Assembly (NCBI GenBank): GCA_964585895.1
Contig: CAZPFP010000024.1
Span: 1 to 11,241, forward strand
DNA: 11,241 nt
DNA from: CAZPFP01 sp964585895
GTDB taxonomy: Bacteria; Patescibacteriota; Microgenomatia; PFEM01; JAHIFH01
Direction of reading: 5' to 3'
Shown: positions 1-6,771 of the stretch, one piece after another
Numbering within the stretch: the stretch's first letter is position 1
Layout of the letters: each line of letters starts with the position of its first letter
Position numbers and translations under genes: made by a program
The notes under the pieces: generated by a model
What the model saw: the letters and a program-made list of their open reading frames with translations, nothing else
Told to the model about the DNA's origin: nothing
The model's database searches: none

Positions 1-886
1 GAAAAAATATCGAACCGAAGATGATTTTTATCAAGAACTAGGCATGGATTGGATTCCGCCTGAATTAAGAGAAGAGACAGGCGAAATTGAAACAGCCCAA
101 AAGCACCAGCTACCAAAATTAGTTGAGTTAAAGGAAATTAAGGGCGATCTCCATATTCATTCAAATTATCCCATCGAACCCAGCCATGATTTAGGAACCG
201 CTTCAATTAAAGAAATTGTTACCAAAGCAAAAGCAATAGGCTACCAATACGTAGGCATAAGCGAACATAACCCCAGCATTAGCCAGCATTCAAATAAACA
301 AATTATCAATATTTTGAAGAAGAAAAAAGAGTTTGTTGAACAATTTAAGTCCTCGAACAAAAAACTTGTTCGTTCAATTCATTTACTCAATGGCCTGGAA
401 ATAGATATTAGACCTGATGGTAGTTTAGCTATGCCTGAGAAAGGTTTTGAATATTTAGATTACGCGGTGGTTTCTATTCACAGTAGCTTCCGTCAAACAC
501 GGGATACGGCGACTAAAAGAGTTCTAAAAGGTTTGGAACACCCGAAAGCAGTTATTTTGGGTCATCCCACCGGCAGATTAATTAATCAAAGGGAAGGAAT
601 GGAATTTGATTGGGACCAAATTTTTAACTTTTGTAAAAAAAAGAAAAAATGGCTGGAAATCAATGCTTGGCCAGCCCGGTTGGATTTAACCGACCGATTA
701 GTTCATGAGGCTGTGAAAAATGGGGTGAAAATGGTAATTAATTCCGATGCCCATCAATTAGAAGAAATGAATTTAATGAAATATGGCGTTTCTGTGGCTC
801 GCCGTGGCTGGGCTGAAAAAAAGGATATTGTTAATACTTTAAGTTGTGGTAGGATAAAAAAAGAACTGAAAGGAGGTGATAAATAA
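1..886 (+). CDS. polX: DNA polymerase X family protein, C-terminal PHP domain (5' end outside window)
   Basis: The frame is open from the left edge and runs through the linker 'ELGMDWIPPELRE' that joins the polymerase beta-like part to the PHP domain in bacterial PolX. This is therefore the last ~294 residues of a protein normally near 570, and the ATG at 44 is internal. PolX proteins fill short gaps in base-excision repair, and their PHP domain is a metal-dependent 3'-5' exonuclease and AP-site processing module. Counting from the Met at 44, PHP ligands are visible: H37xH39 (GDLHIHS), E74-H75 (ISEHN), E119 (NGLEIDI), H146 (VSIHSSF), H174 (LGHPTGRL) and D235xH237 (NSDAH). The nuclease site thus looks intact. 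The usual SDG after HxH is replaced by a longer PIEPSHDLG loop, and motif 2 has Glu for Asp. The stop shares one base with the lemA start (TAATG). The polymerase domain cannot be assessed here. Confidence 0.9.
   Translation, partial: KKYRTEDDFYQELGMDWIPPELREETGEIETAQKHQLPKLVELKEIKGDLHIHSNYPIEPSHDLGTASIKEIVTKAKAIGYQYVGISEHNPSISQHSNKQIINILKKKKEFVEQFKSSNKKLVRSIHLLNGLEIDIRPDGSLAMPEKGFEYLDYAVVSIHSSFRQTRDTATKRVLKGLEHPKAVILGHPTGRLINQREGMEFDWDQIFNFCKKKKKWLEINAWPARLDLTDRLVHEAVKNGVKMVINSDAHQLEEMNLMKYGVSVARRGWAEKKDIVNTLSCGRIKKELKGGDK
869..880 (+). promoter_or_regulatory. Strong Shine-Dalgarno sequence of lemA
   Basis: AAAGGAGGTGAT is a near-perfect complement to the 3' end of 16S rRNA. Its GGAGG core lies 9 bases before the lemA ATG at 886, within the last codons of polX. 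It is by far the strongest ribosome binding site in the window, so lemA is probably translated independently and more strongly than its neighbours. Confidence 0.85.
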
Positions 887-1473
887 TGCCTATTTTAATC
901 ATATTTGTGCTTATTATTATTGGGGTGATATTTTATGTTTTTCTTACCTATAACAAGTTTGTCACCACTAAGACTCGAATTAAGGCTTCAATCCAGGAAA
1001 TTGGTAACCAGCTGAAGAGGCAGTCAAATTTAATTCCGAACTTAGTTGAATCAGTTAAGGGCTATATGAAACATGAGAAGAAGATTTTTGGTGAGCTTAC
1101 TGAAGCAAGAAAAGCGGTTACCTCAGCCTTGCAATCGGATAATACCCAGAAAATAGTTGATGCCAGTGCCAAACTCCAGAATGCTCTTGCGCCTCTTAGA
1201 GTAGTTTTGGAAAGCACCCCGGAACTTCAGGCAGCCAAACCGACAGAGAAGTTGATGGATGAGCTGCGTGATACGGCTGACAAACTGATGTATTCACGCC
1301 GGACGTTGATTGACCTGACCGCTGATTATAATGTGATGGTGGTAACCATTCCCAGCAAATTTATTGCCTCAGTTTTTGGGTTTAAGCAAGAACCGGGACT
1401 AAAAACCCCGGTGGAAGGCGAACACCTTGAGGTGAGTGCTCAAGAAACTAAAGCGCCAAAAGTGGAGCTTTGA
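886..1473 (+). CDS. lemA: LemA family membrane protein
   Basis: This is a 195-residue protein of the LemA family, close to the usual 180-200. LemA proteins are membrane-anchored helical-bundle proteins with a periplasmic or extracytoplasmic body. Their biochemical role is unsettled, but they are repeatedly found beside HtpX-type proteases. Seen here are one N-terminal hydrophobic helix (about residues 2-20), then the family signature YNKFV (22-26), a segment matching 'QLKRQSNLIPNLVESVKGY' and 'HEKKIFGELTEAR', and the C-terminal 'IPSKFIASVFGF' match to the family's end. A further ~27 residues, charged and Pro-containing, form a tail beyond the family core. The ATG at 886 overlaps the polX stop and has an excellent Shine-Dalgarno sequence. 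The stop overlaps the htpX start as TGATG, implying coupled translation of the pair. Confidence 0.93.
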   Translation: MPILIIFVLIIIGVIFYVFLTYNKFVTTKTRIKASIQEIGNQLKRQSNLIPNLVESVKGYMKHEKKIFGELTEARKAVTSALQSDNTQKIVDASAKLQNALAPLRVVLESTPELQAAKPTEKLMDELRDTADKLMYSRRTLIDLTADYNVMVVTIPSKFIASVFGFKQEPGLKTPVEGEHLEVSAQETKAPKVEL

Positions 1474-2378
1474 TGATTAACGTTTACGAACAAGTTGATC
1501 GGAATAAACGCCGCAGCACCATAATTATGGTTTTATTTGTGGTGTTGATTACTTTATTTGCTTGGTTTTTAGCCATGGTTTTAGGCTACGGACTGGACGT
1601 GGTCGCGATTGCTTTGGTTGTGGCGGGATTAATGAGTTTTGGTGGTTATTGGTGGTCAGATAAAATTATTTTAACCATTTCCAGAGCCAGACCGGCTGAT
1701 AAAAAACAAGATTTCCTTTTTTTCACCGTCACGGAAAATTTAGCGATGGCGGCTCAAATTCCTATGCCTCGACTTTATGTGATTGAGGATTCGGCTCCCA
1801 ATGCTTTTGCCACCGGCCGGGATCCTAAACACGCGGTAGTTTGCGCAACCACCGGCTTATTAAAAAAACTAAGTCGGACCGAACTGGAGGGAGTGGTTGC
1901 CCACGAGCTTTCCCATATCAGAAATTATGATATCAGACTAATGAGTCTGGTGACGATTTTAGTGGGGATGATTACTCTTTTAGCTGATTGGTTTTTAAGA
2001 GGCAGACTCTATGGGTCAAGGGGCAAAAGTAAACAAGCAGGCAGTCTGGGAGCAATTTTGTTTATAGTCGGTATTGTTTTGATTTTACTGTCACCCTTGA
2101 TTGCCCGTTTAATACGCTTGGCTCTTTCTAGGCAAAGGGAGTTTCTGGCTGATGCTTCAGCCGTAAAACTGACTCGTCAACCCGATGGATTAGCCCGGGC
2201 TCTGGAAAAAATTGCCGCTGATAAAGAACCCTTGGAAGCGGCTAACAAAGCCACGGCTCATCTTTATATTGCTAACCCCCTAAAGAATCGCCATGATAAA
2301 ATAGGTTGGTTTGCTAATTTATTTAATACCCACCCGCCGGTTAAAGAGAGAATTCAGGCTTTAAAAGCCATGGTTTAG
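1473..2378 (+). CDS. htpX: HtpX-like M48 family zinc metalloprotease
   Basis: This is an integral membrane metalloprotease of peptidase family M48B, which degrades damaged or misfolded membrane proteins at the cytoplasmic face. Residues are numbered from the ATG at 1473 (301 aa, the normal family length). Two membrane helices lie near 16-36 and 42-60. The zinc site HELSH has H144, E145 and H148, followed by two more helices (about 157-175 and 192-212). The third zinc ligand is E223 in 'REFLADASA'. 'NAFATGRDPKHAVV' (110-123) is the conserved strand before the helix. A TTG at 1470 could add one Met, but the ATG at 1473 is preferred: it makes the TGATG overlap with lemA and sits 5 bases after GGAG (1464-1467). 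The lemA-htpX pairing is common in bacteria and suggests a shared envelope-stress role. Confidence 0.94.
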   Translation: MINVYEQVDRNKRRSTIIMVLFVVLITLFAWFLAMVLGYGLDVVAIALVVAGLMSFGGYWWSDKIILTISRARPADKKQDFLFFTVTENLAMAAQIPMPRLYVIEDSAPNAFATGRDPKHAVVCATTGLLKKLSRTELEGVVAHELSHIRNYDIRLMSLVTILVGMITLLADWFLRGRLYGSRGKSKQAGSLGAILFIVGIVLILLSPLIARLIRLALSRQREFLADASAVKLTRQPDGLARALEKIAADKEPLEAANKATAHLYIANPLKNRHDKIGWFANLFNTHPPVKERIQALKAMV

Positions 2379-2379
2379 A

Positions 2380-2673
2380 ATGATGAAGAAAAAAGCCGTT
2401 AAACATGTCGCTTTATTAGCTAACTTAAAGCTAAGCGAAAAAGAGGTTAAAAGATTTCAGAAACAACTCTCGGACGTTTTAGCTTATGTTGATCAATTGA
2501 AAGAATTAAATACCAAGGGAGTGGAGCCAACCAGTCAGGTAACGGGATTAGAGAATGTTTTAAGAAAGGATGAGTCAAGACCTTCTCTTTCTCAAGAGGA
2601 AGTTCTTTCCGGAGCCAAACAAAAAGAAAAAGGGATGTTTAAAGTCAAAGCGATATTTGAGGAAATTACTTAA
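2380..2673 (+). CDS. gatC: Asp/Glu-tRNA(Asn/Gln) amidotransferase subunit C
   Basis: GatC is the small subunit that wraps around the GatA-GatB interface and stabilises the amidotransferase. The 97 residues fit the family (about 95-100). Family features include 'HVALLANLKLSEKEVKRFQKQL' over residues 9-30, the helix 'LAYVDQLKELNT' (34-45), then 'GVEPTSQV' and 'LRKDESRPSLSQEEVL', ending in 'GMFKVKAIFEE'. The start is one of two consecutive ATGs (2380 or 2383), one base after the htpX stop. There is no convincing Shine-Dalgarno sequence, so translation probably depends on coupling to htpX. gatA follows two bases after its stop. Confidence 0.95.
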   Translation: MMKKKAVKHVALLANLKLSEKEVKRFQKQLSDVLAYVDQLKELNTKGVEPTSQVTGLENVLRKDESRPSLSQEEVLSGAKQKEKGMFKVKAIFEEIT

Positions 2674-2675
2674 AA

Positions 2676-4100
2676 ATGTCTCTTAATCAACTCACTATCA
2701 AAGAAGCTAAAGAAGGTTTGAGGGAGAGGAAATTTTCTTCGGTAGAACTAACCAGGGCTTGTTTACAACGAATTAAGAAAGACAATAAAAAAATAAACGC
2801 TTTTATCACTGTTAGTGAAAAGCAGGCCCTGGTCCAAGCTGGGGCATCAGACAAAATGATGAGCAAGCAGCCATCGGTCTTTAAGGAAAAGCCTTTTCTG
2901 GGCATCCCCATTGGCATCAAAGATATTTTTAGTACTAAGGGAATTAGAACCACGGCCGGTGCAAAAGTCTTAGATGATTATTTGCCTGTCTACGATGCCA
3001 CGGCGGTGAAAAGGTTGAAGGAAGCCGGCGCAATTATTATTGGCAAAACTAATATGGATGCTTGGGCTCATGGTTCTTCAGGCGAAAACTCAGATTATGG
3101 GCCAACCAAAAACCCTTGGCATTTAGAATATGTTCCTGGAGGCTCAAGCAGCGGTTCAGGTGCGGCCGTAGCCGCAGGGATGTGTTTAGCCGCCACTGGA
3201 ACAGATACCGGCGGTTCTATTAGACTGCCGGCTTCTTTTTGCAATGTCGTTGGTTTGAAGCCTACTTACGGGCGAGTTTCCCGCTACGGAGTAATTGCTA
3301 TGGCCTCTTCGCTTGATTCAATTGGACATCTAAGCCAAGATGTGACCGATTCTGCTTTAGTTTTAAAGATTATGGCCGGAAAAGACCCAAAAGACGCCAC
3401 CACTCCTGCAATCAAAGTACCTGACTATCTAAAAAATTTGAAAAAAGGCGTCAAGGGTTTGAAAATAGGCATTCCTAAGGAATATTTTCAAATGGGAATT
3501 GAGAGGGAAGTTAAACAGACGGTAGAAAAAGCGATGAAAGAATTTGAAAAACTGGGCGCTAAGCTAATTGAGATAAACCTGCCTCATACTCGATATGCTT
3601 TGGCGGTTTATTACATTGTTCAACCTTCTGAGGTTTCTTCTAATCTGGCTCGTTACGATGGTATCAGGTTTGGTTTTCCTAGAGAGAAATTTGCTGATGA
3701 AGCGAAGAGAAGAATTATGTTGGGTACCTTTACTCTTTCCACTGGTTATTATGAAGCCTATTATCTTAAAGCAATGCAAGTGAGAACTTTAATCAAAGAA
3801 GATTTTGATAAAGCTTTTGCCAAAATTGATGTTATTTTAGCGCCGGTCTCACCCACGCCTCCGTTTAAATTAGGTGAAAAAATTGATGACCCGCTCAGGA
3901 TGTACCTTTCTGATATTTACACGGTGACCGCCAACTTGGCCGGTATTCCGGGATTATCAATTCCGGCTGGGTTTGTTAACGAACTGCCGGTTGGGATTCA
4001 AATTTTGGGGCCGCAATTCAGTGAAGAATTGCTTTTTCGAGTAGGCTATACCTATGAACAAGCAACTGAGTGGTGTAAAAAAAGACCAAAACTAGCATGA
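2676..4100 (+). CDS. gatA: Asp/Glu-tRNA(Asn/Gln) amidotransferase subunit A (glutaminase)
   Basis: GatA hydrolyses glutamine and supplies ammonia through a channel to GatB, for conversion of Glu-tRNA(Gln) and/or Asp-tRNA(Asn). It is a 474-residue amidase-signature enzyme, close to the usual 480-490. The Ser-cisSer-Lys triad is visible as K82 (GIKDIF), S157 (PGGSSSGSG) and S181 (DTGGSIRLPAS), offset by +3 from the S. aureus residues K79/S154/S178. 'VGLKPTYGRVSRYG' and 'RRIMLGTFTLSTGYYEAYY' are further family blocks. The ATG follows the gatC stop by 2 bases, with GAGGA at 2659-2663 as ribosome binding site. The last bases overlap the MFS start as ATGA. No key residue is missing. Confidence 0.97.
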   Translation: MSLNQLTIKEAKEGLRERKFSSVELTRACLQRIKKDNKKINAFITVSEKQALVQAGASDKMMSKQPSVFKEKPFLGIPIGIKDIFSTKGIRTTAGAKVLDDYLPVYDATAVKRLKEAGAIIIGKTNMDAWAHGSSGENSDYGPTKNPWHLEYVPGGSSSGSGAAVAAGMCLAATGTDTGGSIRLPASFCNVVGLKPTYGRVSRYGVIAMASSLDSIGHLSQDVTDSALVLKIMAGKDPKDATTPAIKVPDYLKNLKKGVKGLKIGIPKEYFQMGIEREVKQTVEKAMKEFEKLGAKLIEINLPHTRYALAVYYIVQPSEVSSNLARYDGIRFGFPREKFADEAKRRIMLGTFTLSTGYYEAYYLKAMQVRTLIKEDFDKAFAKIDVILAPVSPTPPFKLGEKIDDPLRMYLSDIYTVTANLAGIPGLSIPAGFVNELPVGIQILGPQFSEELLFRVGYTYEQATEWCKKRPKLA

Positions 4101-5338
4101 AAAAAACAACTTTTCTAACTGTTTTAAAGAATGGTAATTTTCTAAAACTTTGGAGTTCTCAGGCACTTTCCCAATTAACTGCCAACATGCTTAATTTCAT
4201 TTTAATTGTTAAGGTTTATGAAGCAACCGGCTCAACGGTGGCGGTTGGTTTGCTTTTAGCTCTTTATGTTGCCCCCTCTCTTTTCTTAGGGCTTTTTGCC
4301 GGCGCTTTTATTGACCTTTGGAGTAAAAGGAAAGTCCTTTTAATAACTAATTTCTCCCAGGCTTTAATAGTTCTTCTTTATTTAGGTATTGGTTCAAAGA
4401 TTTGGCCTATCTATTCGATTGTTCTCCTTTATTCAATCTGTGACGAGTTTTTTAATCCGGCTCAAGCCGCCAGCTTGCCTGCCCTGGTAAAGAGAGAGCA
4501 TTTACCGGCGGCTAATAGTTTTTTCTTTTTTACTCTCCACGCTTCTTTTTTGGTCGGCTATTCAATCGGAGGACCGGTAGTCAAAATACTTGGAGTTCGC
4601 AGTCCTTTTCTTTTAGCTTCGTTTTTTCTTTGGATAGCGGCCTTAGCTACCTATCTTTTGCCTAAAGATAAACCTAGAAAAACAATCAATTTGGAAAGGG
4701 GCTTTGATGAAATTATTGCTGATATTAAAGAGGGTTATAGATTTATTAAAAACGAGCCGCGGGTTCTTATCCCAATCGGACTTTATGTCCTTTCCCAAAT
4801 TTTTGTGGCTACGATAGTGATCCTTTTCCCTTCGTTTTCTGAAAATGTTTTGGGAATTGATATTCGGGACGCAGGTTTGGTTTTGATTTTGCCAGCCGGA
4901 ATTGGGGCAATTCTTGGCAGTATTGTGGTTGAAAGGTTAGTGAAAAGATTAGGTAAAAAGGTATTAATTTCCGCTGGATTTTTCAGTGCCGCTTTTGGCT
5001 TATTAGCCTTAGCTTTAGTGGTTCCCAGAGTCAGTTTTGCGGCTGGTTTGGCTTTCTTAACCATGGTCTTTTTAGGAATGGCCATGATCTTAGTTAATAT
5101 TCCGGCTCAAACTTTACTTCAGGAAAACACGCCCTTTGATGTTCGCGGCCGGGTTTTTGGTGTTTTAGGAGCTTTGGTAACAGTCGCCGCCGCTATTCCT
5201 GTTTTTATCACCGCTGCCCTGGTTGACTTGGTTGGAGTTACCTGGATTGTTTTTGGTATTGGTGTCCTCATGTTTATGGTTGGTCTTTTAAGCCTAAGAA
5301 GGAAATATGTTTTACAACTCTATAACCGGTCAGGTTAG
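4097..5338 (+). CDS. Major facilitator superfamily transporter, MFS_3/EntS-like
   Basis: This 413-residue, very hydrophobic protein has about 12 predicted membrane helices in two sets of six: roughly 24-40, 47-70, 80-99, 103-117, 142-166, 170-188, then a charged cytoplasmic loop (190-222), then 226-245, 259-277, 288-308, 314-336, 352-374 and 379-399. A motif-A-like loop between helices 2 and 3 (GAFIDLWSKRK, 69-79) and 'TPFDVRGRVFGVLGAL' (345-360) point to the drug/siderophore exporter branch. The substrate cannot be told from sequence. The start overlaps the gatA stop by 4 bases (ATGA) without a clear Shine-Dalgarno sequence, so it is translationally coupled to gatA. It separates gatA from gatB, an unusual place for a transporter. 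Most likely it is an exporter carried in the operon rather than an amidotransferase partner. Confidence 0.88.
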   Translation: MKKTTFLTVLKNGNFLKLWSSQALSQLTANMLNFILIVKVYEATGSTVAVGLLLALYVAPSLFLGLFAGAFIDLWSKRKVLLITNFSQALIVLLYLGIGSKIWPIYSIVLLYSICDEFFNPAQAASLPALVKREHLPAANSFFFFTLHASFLVGYSIGGPVVKILGVRSPFLLASFFLWIAALATYLLPKDKPRKTINLERGFDEIIADIKEGYRFIKNEPRVLIPIGLYVLSQIFVATIVILFPSFSENVLGIDIRDAGLVLILPAGIGAILGSIVVERLVKRLGKKVLISAGFFSAAFGLLALALVVPRVSFAAGLAFLTMVFLGMAMILVNIPAQTLLQENTPFDVRGRVFGVLGALVTVAAAIPVFITAALVDLVGVTWIVFGIGVLMFMVGLLSLRRKYVLQLYNRSG

Positions 5339-5342
5339 GGTA

Positions 5343-5359
5343 ATTTTTTAACAAAAAAT
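5343..5359. repeat. AT-rich perfect inverted repeat after the MFS gene
   Basis: ATTTTTT and AAAAAAT flank a 3-base AAC loop, 5 bases after the MFS stop. The stem has only A-T pairs, so it is a poor classical terminator. It might act as a weak transcription-end or processing signal, or simply be low-complexity sequence. It marks the first real break in an otherwise tightly packed run of genes. Confidence 0.4.
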
Positions 5360-5402
5360 GACGAGCCGACAGGCGAAGTCTAACCGAACGAAGTGAGGAT
5401 AA
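5360..5402. repeat. Possible dispersed repeat in the gatB upstream gap; also supplies the gatB ribosome binding site
   Basis: This 43-base stretch has a composition unlike the AT-rich flanks. It is rich in CGA/GAAG words: GACGAGCC...GGCGAAGTC forms a weak imperfect hairpin, followed by CCGAACGAAGTGAGG. The GAGG at 5395-5398 is 4 bases before the gatB ATG and is the only ribosome binding site candidate. The GCGAAG word is shared with the palindrome inside gatB at 5512-5551, hinting at a related element, but the similarity is short. Only one copy is visible here, so repeat status is an inference. Confidence 0.3.
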
Positions 5403-6761
5403 ATGATAAAAAATTGGCAGAGTATCATCGGTCTTGAGATTCACGTCGAGCTGAAAACCCGTTCCAAAATGTTTTGCGGTTGCTCGGCTGATTATTTGCG
5501 AGTGGCAACGAGCAAAGAAGGTTCTTCGCGGAGCGAAGATTCTTACTTTGCGTCCAAACCTAATACTCATGTTTGCCCAGTCTGTTTGGGCTTGCCCGGA
5601 GCCTTGCCAGTAGCCAATAAACAGGCGATTGAGTGGACAATTTTGGCGGGTTTGGCCTTGGGTTGTCAAACACCCTTGTTTTCTAAATTTGACCGGAAAA
5701 ATTATTTTTATCCTGATTTACCCAAAGGTTATCAAATCAGCCAGTATGATTTGCCGTTCTGTGTTAAAGGAGAACTTGATGAGGTGGGGGTTACCCGGGT
5801 TCACCTTGAAGAGGATACGGCCAAGCTAATCCATCTTAAGAAATCAACTTTAATAGATTTTAACCGCTCCGGAGTGCCTTTAATGGAAATTGTGACCGAA
5901 CCGGACATCCGCAGCGCCAAACAAGCAAAAGAATTTTTAAAAAAGCTCCAGCAAATTATTCGCTATCTTGGCATATCTGATTGTGATATGGAAAAAGGTT
6001 CAATGAGGTTAGAAGTTAATGTAAGCGTAAAACGTAAACAAGAGACCGGACTGCCAAATTACAAAGTAGAAATTAAAAATTTGAACTCTTTTAGGTTTGT
6101 GGAGAAGGCGATTAATTATGAGATTAAAAGACAGTGGCAATTAATTAAGGAGGGAAAGGAACCTCTCCAGGAAACGCGAGGGTGGAACGAGATTAAACAG
6201 GCAACTTATTCTCAACGTCTAAAAGAAAAAGCTCAAGATTATCGCTATTTTCCGGAACCCGATTTGCCCCCAATTCGTTGGACTAAAAAACAACTTTCTT
6301 TGATTAAGAGCCAACTTTTGGAGTTACCGGAGGACAAGATTAAACGCTTTCAAAAAGAATATCGATTAACCGATTATCAGGCAGGGATTTTGACGGAAAC
6401 AAAAGGAAAAGCTGATTATTTTGAAGAAGCCGTTAGGATAGGCAGGAAACACCAAGTTTTAGCAAAAGAGTTGGCGAACGTGATTATCAATAAACGGGTG
6501 AATGTTGACAAATTTCTTCCGGCTGAATTGATTCAAATACTGGTGAAGAAAAAAGCGCCTTCCGGAATCACGGCTCAGAAGCTAAAGGAAGCGGTCAATA
6601 AAGTTCTTAAAGAAAATCTTCAGGTGGTAACTGACTTCAAAAAAGGGAAAACCCAAGTAATTGAGTTTTTAGTCGGTCAAGTAATGAGAGAAACTAAGGG
6701 CAGAGCCAACCCTAACCAAACCCGAAAAATTCTTCTTGAAAAATTAAAGCCAAAGAAGTAG
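5403..6761 (+). CDS. gatB: Asp/Glu-tRNA(Asn/Gln) amidotransferase subunit B
   Basis: GatB binds the misacylated tRNA, activates the side chain with ATP and transfers ammonia from GatA. The protein has 452 residues (usual about 475). Family blocks are 'IGLEIHVELKTRSKMFCGC' (9-27), 'CPVCLGLPGALPVANK' (58-73), 'FDRKNYFYPDLPKGYQISQYD' (96-116), 'HLEEDTAK' (134-141), 'VPLMEIVTEPDIRS' (158-171) and 'DYRYFPEPDLPP' (from about residue 279). The C-terminal YqeY-like tail ends in 'EFLVGQVMRETKGRANPN'. Both zinc-ligand pairs, C25/C27 and C58/C61, are present. Between them lie about 18 more residues than usual (near 31-49), encoded mostly by a palindrome. The ATG at 5403 fits the family N-terminus, with GAGG 4 bases upstream. 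It lies 64 bases after the MFS stop. Confidence 0.96.
   Translation: MIKNWQSIIGLEIHVELKTRSKMFCGCSADYLRVATSKEGSSRSEDSYFASKPNTHVCPVCLGLPGALPVANKQAIEWTILAGLALGCQTPLFSKFDRKNYFYPDLPKGYQISQYDLPFCVKGELDEVGVTRVHLEEDTAKLIHLKKSTLIDFNRSGVPLMEIVTEPDIRSAKQAKEFLKKLQQIIRYLGISDCDMEKGSMRLEVNVSVKRKQETGLPNYKVEIKNLNSFRFVEKAINYEIKRQWQLIKEGKEPLQETRGWNEIKQATYSQRLKEKAQDYRYFPEPDLPPIRWTKKQLSLIKSQLLELPEDKIKRFQKEYRLTDYQAGILTETKGKADYFEEAVRIGRKHQVLAKELANVIINKRVNVDKFLPAELIQILVKKKAPSGITAQKLKEAVNKVLKENLQVVTDFKKGKTQVIEFLVGQVMRETKGRANPNQTRKILLEKLKPKK
5512..5551. repeat. 40-base imperfect palindrome inserted in frame within gatB
   Basis: The 5' arm gcaaagaaggttcttcgc (5512-5529) pairs with gcgaagattcttactttgc (5533-5551) around a GGA loop: 16 Watson-Crick pairs, one G-T, one mismatch and one bulged base. 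It coincides with about 18 residues (near 31-49 of GatB, nt ~5496-5549) absent from ordinary GatB, where CGCS is followed after about 6 residues by PN and then CPVC. The stretch is flanked by TTATTTGCG (5492-5500) and TTACTTTGCG (5543-5552), possibly a target duplication or slippage trace. Palindrome and extra length are seen; an insertion origin is inferred. Confidence 0.7.
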
Positions 6762-6771
6762 GATTGAGACA

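Noticed and set aside
623..655. Possible frameshift at the A-run (A8-G-A6) in polX
   Set aside because: The frame continues through the conserved WLEINAWPARLDL block without interruption, so no shift is needed.
1470..1472. TTG as the htpX start
   Set aside because: The ATG at 1473 gives a TGATG overlap with lemA and a better distance (5 bases) to GGAG; TTG would leave only 2 bases.
3595..3783. 62-residue + strand ORF within gatA
   Set aside because: It is an out-of-frame shadow of strongly conserved gatA coding sequence.
4783..5085. Minus-strand ORF encoding a Lys/Ala/Pro-rich, histone H1-like 100-residue protein
   Set aside because: It lies wholly opposite the MFS transporter gene. The Lys/Ala/Pro bias is what the complement of Phe/Leu/Gly/Val-rich membrane-helix codons yields. 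No ribosome binding site or independent context supports it.
5274..5669. 131-residue minus-strand ORF across the MFS-gatB gap
   Set aside because: It overlaps two well-supported genes, resembles no family I know, and owes part of its openness to the CGA/GAAG-rich gap and palindrome.
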